Source: an uncultured Eubacteriales bacterium
GTDB taxonomy: Bacteria > Bacillota > Clostridia > Christensenellales > Aristaeellaceae
Assembly (NCBI GenBank): GCA_902778995.1
Contig: CACYZW010000014.1
Span: 1 to 36,211, forward strand
Reading direction: 5' to 3'
DNA length: 36,211 nt
The first letter of the stretch is position 1; each line of letters opens with the position of its first letter. The notes beneath the pieces were generated by a model that did not search any database, was not told the DNA's origin, and saw only the letters and a list, made by a program, of their open reading frames with translations. The position numbers and the translations under genes are program-made. Below, in pieces: positions 7,381-20,200 of the stretch.

Positions 7381-8217
7381 CTATATTGAGGAAAGGTTAT
7401 CCGGCACTGTGCTTTTCTCAACCCGAGTCAAGGTCCACTTATACATGATAGTTACCGTTTTCGTTTCTACATCAGTCACAGTATAATTCCCGTCCGTATC
7501 CATTAGAGCTGGTGCTCCGTGCTCTATATGGGAAACTTGATTCTCAGTCTTCTCCGCAGCAAATATCAAGCGCATCGTATATGCATTGTTATTACCTGCA
7601 TCCTTAGAAACATAGAATGTCAAGGTTCCATCTTCATCAAGTTGCTGATAGACGTTAACCGAGAGGATACCTAATGCATCTTCATTACTTATTTTACCAG
7701 CTGACAAGCCGAGACTACCGCTTGCACTGAGCACGTGCTTCTCAAGGATGGGAAAAGTTTCTTGTGATTCAGTGGATTCCTTCTTGTCATTATCGGTCAA
7801 GATATCATTAGTCAATTTATCAGCCAGATCAGTTAGAAGATATCCATTGCTTCCGTCAACTATCGCTTCATCTGAAACCACTTCACCATCATATACACTA
7901 GTAGACACTGCCCCTGCTGTCGTTTCTGGATCTCCTTCTGGTTGATCATCAGCATTATACTGTGTTGTAATCGTTATCGTCTGCTCTTTTACCACCGTTA
8001 CGGTCTTGTCGTTCAATGTGGTTTTTAGCAACTCGACCGCCGAACTGACAGCATAATACCTCTGGTCAATATCCGGCAGATTGCTCATCCGTCCACTCGC
8101 TGTCGTTGCTGCGACAATAACCACAGAACTCACCACGGCGCACACCAAAAACAGCAGCAACGCGAAGGTGATGGACGCGCCCCTCTGGGATTTTATTTTG
8201 TTTTTCAGGGCGTTCAT
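7381..8217 (-). CDS. GspK/PilX-like pseudopilin-type protein
   Basis: A 278-residue protein starting at 8217, with a near-perfect GGAGGTGAT ribosome site seven bases upstream. The N-terminus MNALKNKIKSQRG is followed by ASITFALLLFLVCAVVSSVV, a prepilin-like basic leader with RG/A cleavage and a hydrophobic helix, but with Phe instead of Glu at +5. Lack of the +5 Glu is known for GspK and some PilX-type minor pilins, which sit at the tip of pseudopili; RGA-type sites are also usual there. The rest is a periplasm-like extracellular domain with Thr/Asp-rich strands and a terminal segment with KTVTIMYKWTLTRVE. It starts 57 bp after the giant adhesin's stop with no terminator between them, so cotranscription is likely. 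Confidence 0.72.
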   Translation of the reverse strand: MNALKNKIKSQRGASITFALLLFLVCAVVSSVVIVAATTASGRMSNLPDIDQRYYAVSSAVELLKTTLNDKTVTVVKEQTITITTQYNADDQPEGDPETTAGAVSTSVYDGEVVSDEAIVDGSNGYLLTDLADKLTNDILTDNDKKESTESQETFPILEKHVLSASGSLGLSAGKISNEDALGILSVNVYQQLDEDGTLTFYVSKDAGNNNAYTMRLIFAAEKTENQVSHIEHGAPALMDTDGNYTVTDVETKTVTIMYKWTLTRVEKSTVPDNLSSI

Positions 8218-8274
8218 CGCGCCATCACCTCCGGTTGTTGGTTCGTTGAGAATCTGTCATAGGGTTCGTTCTGG

Positions 8275-11200
8275 TCAGCCGCCTGTGCCGCCGCCGGGCG
8301 TCGTGGGCGTCTCGCTGCCCGTGTTCATGAATCGCCTGAAAGCAGCGATCATAACGTCCTCGGTGCCGGTTGTGGTCAGCTGATGCACCAAATTCGTGTT
8401 GTCCACGGATATTCCTGGGGAGGTCAACGTATCCTTGTCAACCGTCAGCTTGAACACCTTGCCAATGTTGCAGCCTGTCCCTGTGGTTTTGTTGTATCCA
8501 GCTGGTGCTGTCGGCGCAACCGTCTCCACCAAGTAGTAGGTACCGAAGGGCAGCTTGCCGATGAAGAACGCAGCAGATGCTCCGGATTCATACCAGGTCT
8601 TGCCCGTCGGCTGTCCCTCGGTGTACTCCGACAGGTCGGCGCGGAGGATGTGGAAATGCGCCCCGGACAGCGACGCAAAATTGTCCTTGTCCACCTTCCG
8701 CAGGATGACCTTGCGGTTCACAGTGGAGACGTTCATGATGTTGTAGACATCCATCGTCGCAGCGCCAGTCGGAATCGTTTCGGACCAGGTGTACTTTTCA
8801 TTCGTTCCACTCACAAACTTTGTCGTGTAATCCTGTGCGGGTGCGGTCGGCGCAGCGCTGGCAGGCCAAATCTGCTTGCCGGTCGCGTCTTTCTCCACAG
8901 GTGTAATGCTGATCCAGCCAGCGCCATCCACATAGACCCTGTACACGTCGAACATGGACTGCCAGCCGTCGGGCTTGGTCGTCTCCACCATGAAGTAGTC
9001 TCCCGGCGGAATCTTCTCGAAGGGCACCAGGCCCTCGCCGTATACCTGGCGATCCACAGGTTTGTCGCCTTCAACATACTCTTTGACGGTCACCGGCGCC
9101 GATTCCAGAATCGTCTGCGACTTGCCTGTCGCGTCCTTCTTGACTCCGTCCGTTTTGTCGAGCTGCTGATAAGCCTCCCATGCTCCCCACACGGTATCAT
9201 CCCATGCGGTAGCATTCAGGTTTTCGGCGGGAGTACCCTTGGTACCCTTCTTCACCGGTACCAGCTTGCCATCGCTGTTCTTCACAGCCAGGTACAGCGT
9301 GAACTTGGGAACGACCAGCGGATTGTCGCTGCTGTCCTTCTCCTTGAACGCATTTCCATTGCCGTCGATCTTCCTGAACACGAAGTCAAACCCGCCGGTC
9401 CACTTGATCAGGTAGGGTGTGTCGCCCTCCTGTCCGGTCAGGTACTCGCCGCCGCACTCGGTTTCGCCATCATCCCTCGCGTTGCGGAAGGCAAGGTAGG
9501 TGCTTTCCAGAGCCTTGCTTTGTTTATCCGTAGCCACATTCGGGAACACTACCTTATTGTCTTTTATAAGGCTTTCCGCGAACGTCGCGAACTGCGTCAG
9601 CATCTTGTAATGCGCAGAATCGGAAGGCCACACCCAGATGGAACCATTGGAAACATTCAGCGCGCCGGTCACGACAATGGAAGCGATCGGTGTCGCACTC
9701 CCGGTCAGATAAATGTCCTGCCGGACGTTCCCGGAGCTATACGCCGTGTTATCCTGGCCGTTGCTCTTGATAGGATCGCCTGGATAGTTGTCTGTATCCT
9801 TCACGATGTTGTTGTCAAAGACGGGACTGCCGGAAATATTCAGCTTAGCGCCATCGGCCAGGCAGATGCCTGCGCCCTTGTTGGCGGAGACTGAACTCGT
9901 GACTTCACCATTTGTGACTGTGCGTACAGTATTACCGGTAATCTCGCCGCCGGTCACCTCCGCCGTCGCGCCGCCGACAACGTACACCGCGCCGCCGCTG
10001 GTGGCTGAATTGCCTTTGATCTTGCCGCCGGTCATGGTGAAGCCGGACACATCAGTTGTACCCGCGCTCGCGTTGTAGATTGCGCCGCCGTTCGTCTTGG
10101 CGGTACTGTCCTTGATGGTACCGCTGGGCATGTTCATGGTCGCGCCAGTCGCCACGTATACCGCGCCGCCGTTGGCTTCCGTTCCTGCACTCTCAGCATC
10201 TGTCTTACAATTCTGGATCGTGCCAGAGAAGCTCAACGCACCCGCCGATACATACACCGCACCACCGTTTACGGCATTGGTGATGGACTTGGAGGTATTG
10301 CTCTCATCCGCCACACAGCCGTCGATCGTGCTTCCAGAGATGTCGGCGCTTGCCGCGCTGGTATACACCGCGCCGCCGTTGCCGGTCGCATAACAATCGT
10401 TAAAGGTACTGTCTGTTATAGTCAGCGTGCCGGTGGTACCGCTGTAGCTGATCGCGCCGCCGTTACCGGTCGCGTTCAGCTTGTTGAAGGTCACGCCGCC
10501 TGAAGTCGCGTCGCCGAACGTCGCGGAAGTCACATTCGTGATGTTGAACGCGCCGCCGTTGACATTCTCCGTGGTCATCGGACTGGTACCGCCGTCAAAG
10601 ATCAGGTTGTTGACCTTAAACGCCTTACCAGTGGAAACGGTGAACATCGAGCCCGTTGTCTGAGCCCGTTTGATGGCAGCCGTAGTTTTGGTACCGTCAT
10701 CCCCGCCTGTGAAGAAGAGGTATTCATCCTTCTGGTCCTGGCCATACTTCGTCGCCGTGGTAAACGTAATGTCGCGATTCGCGTCCACAGTTACGATTTC
10801 GGCGTCCGCATCGTAATCCTTCAGCATCTCCACCTTGATGGGCTTGCTGGAGTCATATTCTGTCCAGGCCGTCCCGTTATCATAATACAGCTTAGTACCA
10901 GACTTCGTCGCCCCGAAGCCTGCTGTCAGCGTATTGTACAGCGCCGGGGTATAGAGATCGCTGCCCGCTCCATTGTCCACTTTTCTATACAATTGTTCGC
11001 CATCCAAACCTTCGTCTGCGGCGGTCAGCTTGCACAGGAAGCTCTGCCAGCGGATCAATCCTTCATGCTTTTCTCCATAAAGCCCGTTCCTGTCATTTGA
11101 GAAACAGTTCAGGTTGTCACCACTGTCACCGGTGGCACGGGTGCCAAAATCGTCCTCGTATTCGCCGTGGGCTTCAAACTGATCGTTCACCACATAAATG

Positions 11201-14200
11201 CCGATATGGGCATCCTCATTCAGACCAGTCTCCGCAGTGTTGATTATGCCATTATCATTCTCGCTCAGCACCACGTTCTTCTGCGCGCCGGATGACGCAA
11301 TATTATTGTACACTTCTGAGCTGCCGGAGAAGTACAGCTTAACATTCGTGCCGCCCACGTTGATCGCGCCGCCGTTTGTATCGCTCGCGGTGTTGCCGGT
11401 GATGCTGCCGCCGTTCATGGTCAGGGTAGTCGTGGCCGTGTCACTTACTCCGTTGGCAACGAACACCGCGCCGCCGAGTTTGGCCGAATTGGCATCAGCA
11501 TCGCTACTGCCGCCGATGGTGCCGCCGGTCATGGTCATACTCAAGCCCTTAGCCACATACACCGCGCCGCCGCTGGTCGTGGCGCTGTTGCCGGTAATCG
11601 TGCCGCCGGTCATGGTCAGCAGACCAGCCTCCATATACACGCCGCCGCCGTTGGCCGCCGCGTTTACGATGCTTGTCGACAGGGCATCGTGTCCCTTGAT
11701 CTCGCCGCCGTTGATTATTACCGTACCGGAAACATTCTGTTCACCGACTTTGGTCTCAGTGGTGTTGCTGCTGGCATTGTAGATCCCGCCGCCGTTGGCT
11801 GTCGCTGTGCAATCTTTTATCGAACCGCTGGACAGAATCAGCGTGCCGTCTTTCACATACACGCCGCCGCCGTTGGCCGCGCTGTTGTTCGATACGACAG
11901 TACCGTTTAACGTGACATCTGTCATGCTGTAGATGCCGCCGCCCTCTCCCTTGTCGCCAGTGGTGGTATTGTATGCGATGCTGCCGCCTGTAAGCTTTGC
12001 AGCAGCGACTTCATCGAGGTAAACGCCCGCGCCATGGTCCGCTTTGTTTGCGTTGCCTGTGCCGGTTTTGCCGATGTTCCCAGCGGAGAGCACAATTGTC
12101 CCGCTGTCGGACACGTACACGCCGCCGCCGTTGCTCGTAGCAGTGTTGCCAACAATGGTCGCATTGTTGTTGGATATGTTCAGCGTACCCGCCACGTACA
12201 CGCCGCCGCCGGATTCGGATTTACAATCTTTGACCGTGCCGCCGGTCATGGTCATCGTGCCGCCGTCCACATAGATGCCGCCGCCGTTGGTGGCATTGGC
12301 GGTTCCTGACGCCAGATTCACATGGCCGTCGATGGTACCGCCCGACATGTTCAACGTGCCCGACTCTATGTAGATGCCGCCGCCGTTGGTCGCCGTGTTG
12401 TCTGACAAGGTCGTACCGGCAAGCTTCACGGTGCCCTGGCTGAACACCGCGCCGCCGCTGGCAGCGCTGTTGCCGATGATACTGCCGCGGCTGTTGAGCT
12501 CGACAGTGGTCCCGGCAATCGCATTTATTGCGCCGCCGTTTCCAGTTACCTTGGAATTCTTCAGCGTCGCGCCACTGCCCACGGTGAGCACCGCAGAGGA
12601 TCCATCCACCTTCACAATGCCGCCGTCGCCGTTGACGCTCTTGTCCTCGTTGGCCTCGCCATCCAGAGTGATGTTGCTCAGCGTCAGTTTGAACAGATCC
12701 GTGATCATGGTGCCTGTCACCGACCCGCGCTTGATGGTGCAGACCTTTTTCGGTCCGGGATAATTCGGATCCTTGTCATTTAACGCAGTGGTCAGTATGG
12801 CCGTCTTACGGTTGGCCAGCTCTACGCCCTCGGTCATTTCGTAGGTTTCCACCAGCATCTTGATCTTTCTGGGCGTAGCCTTGCCGCCGTCGGCCAGGGT
12901 GAAGCTCTTTTCGTTGAAGTCGTCGAAGCCCTCCTTCAGGGTATAGTACACGGCCGGGTTGCCATCCACGTACAGCAGACGATCGGAAACGTCGGTGATC
13001 TTACACACCACAGGCTTCCACTGGGCGTACAGCGTCATTTCACTGTCATCGTCATCATTGCGGAAGAATGTGATCGTATCGCCCTTGTTGTATACACTGG
13101 TGGCTTCTTCCCCGCCGGAGCTTGTTCCGGGTGCCGGATCCACTGTCAAGCCTCCCGAGATATCGGTACCAGACTCGCCCGGCAAATTATTCTCGCCGCC
13201 ATTGCCCGCCGCCGCCGGATTCTGCTCGCTGTTCCAATTCAGGAACACGTAGCTGGGACGCGTGGGGTTCTTTTCCACGATCTCATAATCATAGGAGGTC
13301 TGGGCAACTCCAAACGGCACGGTAACATTTTTCTTTTCATTGTTTTCCTTATCCGACAGCTTCGCGGGGAAATCATCGGAGCCGTTGGGATCAAAGATGA
13401 TGACAGGCTTGACGTCGTTGTATACGCCCACCGTATCGCCCAGATAGGCCTGCTCCGCCGAAGCGATTCCTATGGTGCGGTTTTCCTTTTCTGCGGTGGT
13501 CGTACCATCAGGCAGCGTGAGGGCATTGTCTTTGCCGATGCTCACCGTCCAACTGCCCGCAGGACGAACAGCATTGCCGCTGGAAGCCGTCTCCTCCAGG
13601 ACATAGGTGCTGCCTCCCAGGAAGGTCGCCGCATCGCCGTCCTCCTTCTCAACAGTGCCCCAGGGGATTGTCACCAGGCCATCCTTATCGCTCTTGCCGG
13701 ACCAAACCTGCACGTCGTCATCCGTATAATCCTGGTCGTCGTCGCCCTTGATCCGGTTGAGATTGGTCAGCGTAAACGTCGCCCCGACCACAGGCGTCTG
13801 GGTGTGATCCCCGTTTTCATCCTGCTCGCACACCTTCAGGATCAGGCTGTCGCCTGGCCACATGATGTACCAGTCGCCGACGTCGTCCTGCCCTTGCTTG
13901 TGCGGACCGGGCGCGCCTGTCAGCGCGGGATCGCGATTCGGACGATCCAGGCGGTCGTTGATGAAGTTGTATAGTCTCGCCGATTTTCCGGGCGCGCCGC
14001 TGCCAGTGTAGGTGCCGAAATAGCGGCCCGCGATGCCATGGTCGTGGTAAACAGGCGCACTATCGCCGGTTGTCGGATCACCGTCCGCCACGTATATGCC
14101 GATCCTGGCTTCGCTGCCCAGACCGCCCGTCCGGACAACCTTGTTGGTGGTGTCGTCCAGATACACGTTCATATCGGTCTTCCCGGCCGTCACGGTTCCG

Positions 14201-17200
14201 TCGTCGCCAACGGTCCCTTCCTTGTTGCCCATAACAACGGCGCTTCCGGAGAAGGTGAGCATACTGTTCGCGCCGGTGGTAATGGCGCCCCGGGGAGAGC
14301 TGTTCGCATCCGCGGCCACGGCCGACAAACTTCCGATGGTGCCGCCAGCCATGGTGAAGCCGTGGATGGCCGCCACGTACACCGCGCCGCCCGCTTCACC
14401 GGCGGTATTGCCGGTCATGGTACCCGCTCGCATATTCACGCTGCCGGCGTCATAGATCGCGCCGCCCATCCGCGCGCCGTTGCCTGTGAAAGCCACTTCG
14501 GCATTATTCTGGTTGATGGTCACATCGCTCGACGCATACAACGCTCCGCCCAGGCCCTTCGTAGTCTGGTCGTCACTATTGGCAATATTTCCGATAAAGC
14601 TGCCGCCTCGGATGGTCACGCCACCCTGAGCATATACGCCGCCGCCGTTTTCGGCCTCATTGCCACAGATTGCGCCGTCGTACATGGTGAACGCAGCCCC
14701 ATTATCCAGCCAGATACCGCCACCCATGGCAGCCGTATTTTTCTGGCCCGCGCCCGTGCCGCCGACTGTGCCAGCGTTGATTCTCGTATTGGCTGCCGTG
14801 CGGATTGCTCCGCCATTCCCGTCAGCACTGTTGCCCTGCAGCCTTGCCCCGGTGTTCAGGGTAATGCCGACGCTGGCGACGCTGGTGCGCGTGTAGATCG
14901 CGCCGCCTTCCGTGGCTTCGCAATCCTTGATGGTCCCCGCAACGTTGATGGTCCTGAATCCGTCCTCGGCATACACGCCGCCGCCGTTTGCAGCAGAGCA
15001 ATTTTCAATCGTACCGCCGTTCATCACCAGCTGGGACGCGCTCATCATCCAGACAGCGCCGCCCAGGCCCGGTTCCGTTGTCGCCGTCGCGCCTTCTCCA
15101 ACCGTAGTATTCTCCACACTGGAATTGCGCAGCACCGCACCGTCGTTGATGGTCAGCCTCACATTATTGACCACCTGTATGATGCCGCCTTTGCCGCTGC
15201 CTGCCCTGGCCGGCTTTTGATCCTCGCCCGTCGCCGGCTGCGGCGGATCGCTAAAGCCGTCCAGTATGATATTTTCGATGGTCAGGGCGCCCCTGTCCAC
15301 AATCATGCTGCCGCCGTCAAAGCCGCGGTACACGATGGCCACGTTACCTCTGCCGTCGCTTTTTCCATTATTGTACGGCCACTTCCCATCGTTGGGATTG
15401 GACAATCCCGTGGTCAGGATCACCGTCTTGCCGCTGTTCAGCGTGGGCGCCATATCCTCCTCTATGGCGTATTCCGGTACTACCATTTCGATGCGGAAAG
15501 TGCCCGAGGCGTTGCCGTCCTTCTCCGTCCTCAAATTGCCCGCGTTCACTCGGTCAAAGGCGCTCTTCAGATTGTCGTAGACAGCCTCCTCCAGCTCCAG
15601 ATCCTTGCGCGGCCTGTAGTACAGCAATTCTCCTCTGCTGTTGGTAATCTTACACACGATATCCAGCCTGCTGTTGATAAAGCTCATGCTGGAATTGGCT
15701 CCGATATCGCCATTCATGCTCTTCAGCGCGTCCTTCAGCAGCGTTTCAGCGCCGCCGTTCACGCTCACCCTGATGCGATAAACGGACGCCTCATCCTCGG
15801 ACAGGTCCTCGCTCACCGTATAGGGTATACCGACGGGCAGGCCGTCGAAGGGGATGGGGTCGCCTTCCTCCAAAGCGACGGGTACCCCCCCTACGGTTAC
15901 AGTTCCGTCGTTCTGCGGGATGACAGACACTCCTCCAATGGTGATGGACTCGCCGCCCCGCAGATTGAACGTATACTTCTTATCCGCGTCAAAGACGACA
16001 TTTTCCACTGTTCTATTGCCTTCACTGTCTGTCCTTATGGCCGCGTAAACCTTGTTAAGGGCTCCGGCGTCCAACTCATCCAGCTTCAACGTGAAGGGGA
16101 ATTGCTTGGTAAGGTCGCCTGCGATATTGCTGCTGACCGTGTTGGATATGGTCAGGGACCCCTTGTCCCGGGTGTTGTTAAACATCACCTCGGATTTGCT
16201 GGTGGGATTTTCTTCGTCGTTTCTGTGTCCGGCCAGTACGCCGGATACGCTCCGGGAGGAAGCCCCCTCAGGCGTAACAGCGACGCCATCCATCTGGATC
16301 TCTGTGGTGAAGTCGTCCAGTTGGCTTATCTGGTTCTCCGTGACGGTGAACGGCATATCGAAGAACCCGCCTGCATCCCCGGCAGGGAACACCGCGGCTA
16401 TGGCTTCGCCGGCTTTCAGCGTGAAGGTGGCCGTGGCATTGCCAGCGTTATCCGGGGTAAATGTCATGCCGGAAATATCGCGCAGTTTCGCCGGATCCGG
16501 ATTACCGGTCAGCTGCACGGTAAATCCGAAATCGATGTCCTTGTCCGCCGCCCAGTCGCTGTCCACTTCCTTGGAAACCACGAGGACCGGGTTGGCCAGC
16601 CATATAACCTTTGTGTCCGTTCCCTTGCCACCGGTCAGGGTGGTGTCGACGTCGTTGACGAAGCAATGGAGATTGGAATAGTTGTTATTGATAAAGATTC
16701 CGAATTGATCATTCTCTCCGCCATAATCGGTACGGAAATTACCGGTTGGATTCCCGGTCGTTTTGTTAACGGTATACACGCCGATTTTCGACTTGGCATT
16801 CAGGCCGTCCGCCTGGATAATCTGAGCGCTTTTTTGCCCCAATTCGAGGTTACACGCCGTGGAACCGTTCAGCGTGTTGTTCCATACAGTGCAGACGCCC
16901 TTGAAAATCACCTTTGCGTTTTGTGTGCCAAGGGAAATACCGCCGCCATCCGCAGTGGCATTATTCCCGGATATACTGCCGCCGTTCATGTTCACTGTTC
17001 CATCCACACGTATACCGCCGCCGTATTTCGCGGAACAATTGGTGATGCTGCCTCCATTAGATATATTTAGGGTACAGTTTGCATTTGCACTAACGCCTCC
17101 GCCCCAGTTATCTCCGGAATTAACTATTCCGCAATGATCTATAACGCCTCCATTCAGGTTCACGACACAAGTGCTCGGGTCACTTTTGTCACCCATACGC

Positions 17201-20200
17201 ACACCGCCGCCACCGTTAGCAGTTGTATAGGAATTGCAAAGCGTAGCCTTCTCATTGATATTAACGATACCACTACGGGAAATGTATAGTATTCCACCCT
17301 TCACATTTGATGTGTAACCCTCTTCATAACCACCGTCCAGGGTGATTCTACTCAACGTAAGACTGCATTCACTAACCTTCGTCATGTATATCATGCTGTC
17401 TGAAAACGCATGTCTGATGATGGTGGCTTCCGTCTCTTTCACATTACCGGAATATTTAAATCCGCACTCGTCCTCTGTCGTGGAAGCCGTGGTAAGGGCG
17501 ACGTTCATTCCGGATTTCAGGCTGATCTTTTCCGTCTGCTCATATCGTGACACCAGCATCTGGATCTGATAAGGAGGCGTTATTCCGTCCGTCGGATAAC
17601 TGTCGCTGCTGCTGTTATACGGCTCATAGGAAATGCTTGTTACATTCCCATTGTCATCCTTTACAACCTTCCTCTCGTACAGAGTCGTTCCACCGTATAG
17701 CGTACCGAAGGCGTTGTCTTTGCTGCTTCCGCCGTTGTTCTCCAGCTTGGAATACACGGCCGGCGTGCCGATACTATCCTTGTAAAGCAGGTTGCCGTCG
17801 GCATCCGTGATCTTGCATTTGAAGGTCGCCCAGTCGATGGGCTTTTCTATTCCCGTTTCCTCCTCGCCCCGAACGCCGCACAGGAAAGGCCTCCGGTCAT
17901 TGACGAAGCACTGCAGGTTGCTGTCCACTGCATAGGTGCCAAAGTGCATGCCGGACAGGCCGTGCTTCTCATCCTGGTCAATGGACGTATAAACGCCGAT
18001 ATAAGAATCAGCATTGATTTCACCGCTGTTCTGGATTATGCTGTTGCTGTCCTGGTTCAGATAGACGTTACAGGTGGTGTTAACGCCCATGGTATTGTAG
18101 CGCACGATCACCTTATTCATAAAGCACAGCTTTGCGTTGAGTCCGCCCACGGCAATGCCGCCGCCTTCGGTATTGGCGTGGTTATAAGATATTTCGGCGC
18201 CGACGGGATTGCCTGAAGGAATCCATCCATTGATGATTGCCGTCTGGCCATCCGCCACGAACAGGCCCGCGCCCTTTGCCGCGGTATTCCCCTGCCCTTC
18301 GCCGCCGATGGTGCCGCCGGACATGCTGAACGTACCGCCCGCGTAATACACACCGCCGCCATTTTCATACGCCGTATTCCCGGAAACACGCCCCTGTCTC
18401 AGATTGAATGTGCCGCCGCCGACATATACGCCGCCGCCCTCGTTCGCCGTATTTCCCGTGATGTCTCCGCCGCTATTGGCTGTATTGTCAGATTTGCCGA
18501 GGTTGAACGTTCCCCCCGTCGCCACATATGCGCCACCGCCGTTGGTCGAGGCCGTGGCGCCGGTGATGGCGCCTCCATTGTACAGCGTAGTCGTACCACC
18601 GGCCACATACACACCTCCGCCGTTGACCGCGGTACTCGAGGTGACGGTTGTATTTTCGCCCTCGGTCACGGTTTTCTGGCCAACAGTGCCGCCATTGTTG
18701 ATATTAAAGGTGGCATTTGCGTACACCGCGCCGCCATTGTCAGAAGCCGTGCCGGTAATTGTGCCTCCGCTTATGTTATACGTGGAACTATTATGGTACA
18801 CGCCGCCGCCGTTGGTCGCTTCGCCGCCGACATTGCCGCCATTCTGCGCATATGTACCGGTGTTGTACACGCCGCCGCCGTTCGTCGCCGAGCCGTCGAT
18901 ATCGCCGCCATTCTGCGTATATGTACCGATGTTGTACACGCCGCCGCCGTTGGTCGTCGCCGTGCCAACGATCGCGGAGCCGGCCATGCTGACACTGCCG
19001 TTGTTGTTGTATATGCCGCCCCCGGCTACTGTGGCCCTGGCGGTATAGCTCACCTTTCCGGTTTCGGCATCCGTCCGCTTTTCGCCGATGACGGCGCCTG
19101 CGTTCAGGTTGAACGTGCCCTGGTTCTGGTACACGCCGGCGCCGTTGACTGCCGATGAGGTAAACGTCCTTGAAACAGGCGTTTCCTCTCCCGTAGTCGG
19201 GTCGGTTTCAACAGCGGCATTGGGTACAGTGATTGCGCCGCCGATGCTGCCGCCACTGTAGTCGACGCCATCCAGTTCAATGCTGCCGCCCAGGTTATAG
19301 GTGCCGTTGTTCTTGTACACGCCGCCGCCGTTGGCCGATGCCGTGCCGCCCACTTGGCCGCCATACTGATATGCTTTGGCATTGCCGTCATACAGGTATA
19401 TGCCGCCACCGTTGGCTGCGTTGCCGTGGACGCCGCCGCCGTAGATATTCAGCGTGCCGTTGTTCTGATATATACCGCCGCCGTTGCCGGTCGCCGTGCA
19501 GTCATAGGTCTCGCTATTCTTATAGTTGACCGTGCCCCCGCCGATGTAGATGCCTGCGCCCTTGCTGTCGGTATTGGTGACGGTATTGCCGCTGAGCGTG
19601 CAGCTATCAAACTTCGCGGTTGTCGGACTGATCCAGATGCCGCCGCCGCTGGCGGGAGCCGAACTGTTCGAAATCGTACAGCCGGTCAGGTTCACCGTTA
19701 TTGCAGGTTCATAGATCGCGCCGCCGCTGTTGCCGTTAGTCACGCATGTGTTGAAGCTACAGTCAGTATAGCTTGCCGTGGTTCCGGTGGCACTGTTATT
19801 ATGATACACGCCGCCGCCGCCCGTCTGGGCCGTGCAGTTGGTAAAGGCGCTCTTATCCTCGCTTGTACCCTGAATGGACAGCGCTTTGGTGGTGGTATAC
19901 AGACCGCCGCCCTGAGTTCCCTTAGCCGTGCAGTTTTCGAAGTCGCAGTTGGCGATGGTGACGGATGTGTTGCCGTTGGAATGGTACAGGCCGCCGCCGC
20001 CGGACTGGGCTGTGCAGTTTTTGAAAATACCGGAGGAATCCGCAACGACATTGCCGCTTTCATCAATATTGACATAGACTGTTCTGGCGTTGGTGTACAT
20101 GCCGCCGCCGTTTCCGCTGTTCTCTGCATTGCAGTTTTCAAACACGCAATTGGTCAGTCTGGCATAACTGCCGCTGACGTTCTTATTCTGGCATATTGCG

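Noticed and set aside
8383..9894. Plus-strand open frame of about 503 codons
   Set aside because: It lies opposite the terminal SpaA-like domains, which are clearly coding on the minus strand; the plus-strand product shows no family features.
14038..17070. Plus-strand open frame of about 1010 codons opposite the giant gene
   Set aside because: It is a shadow of the repetitive GGC/GCC-rich minus-strand gene: no ribosome site, low-complexity His/Arg/Ala composition mirroring the beta-helix turns, and the minus-strand frame has coherent domains throughout.
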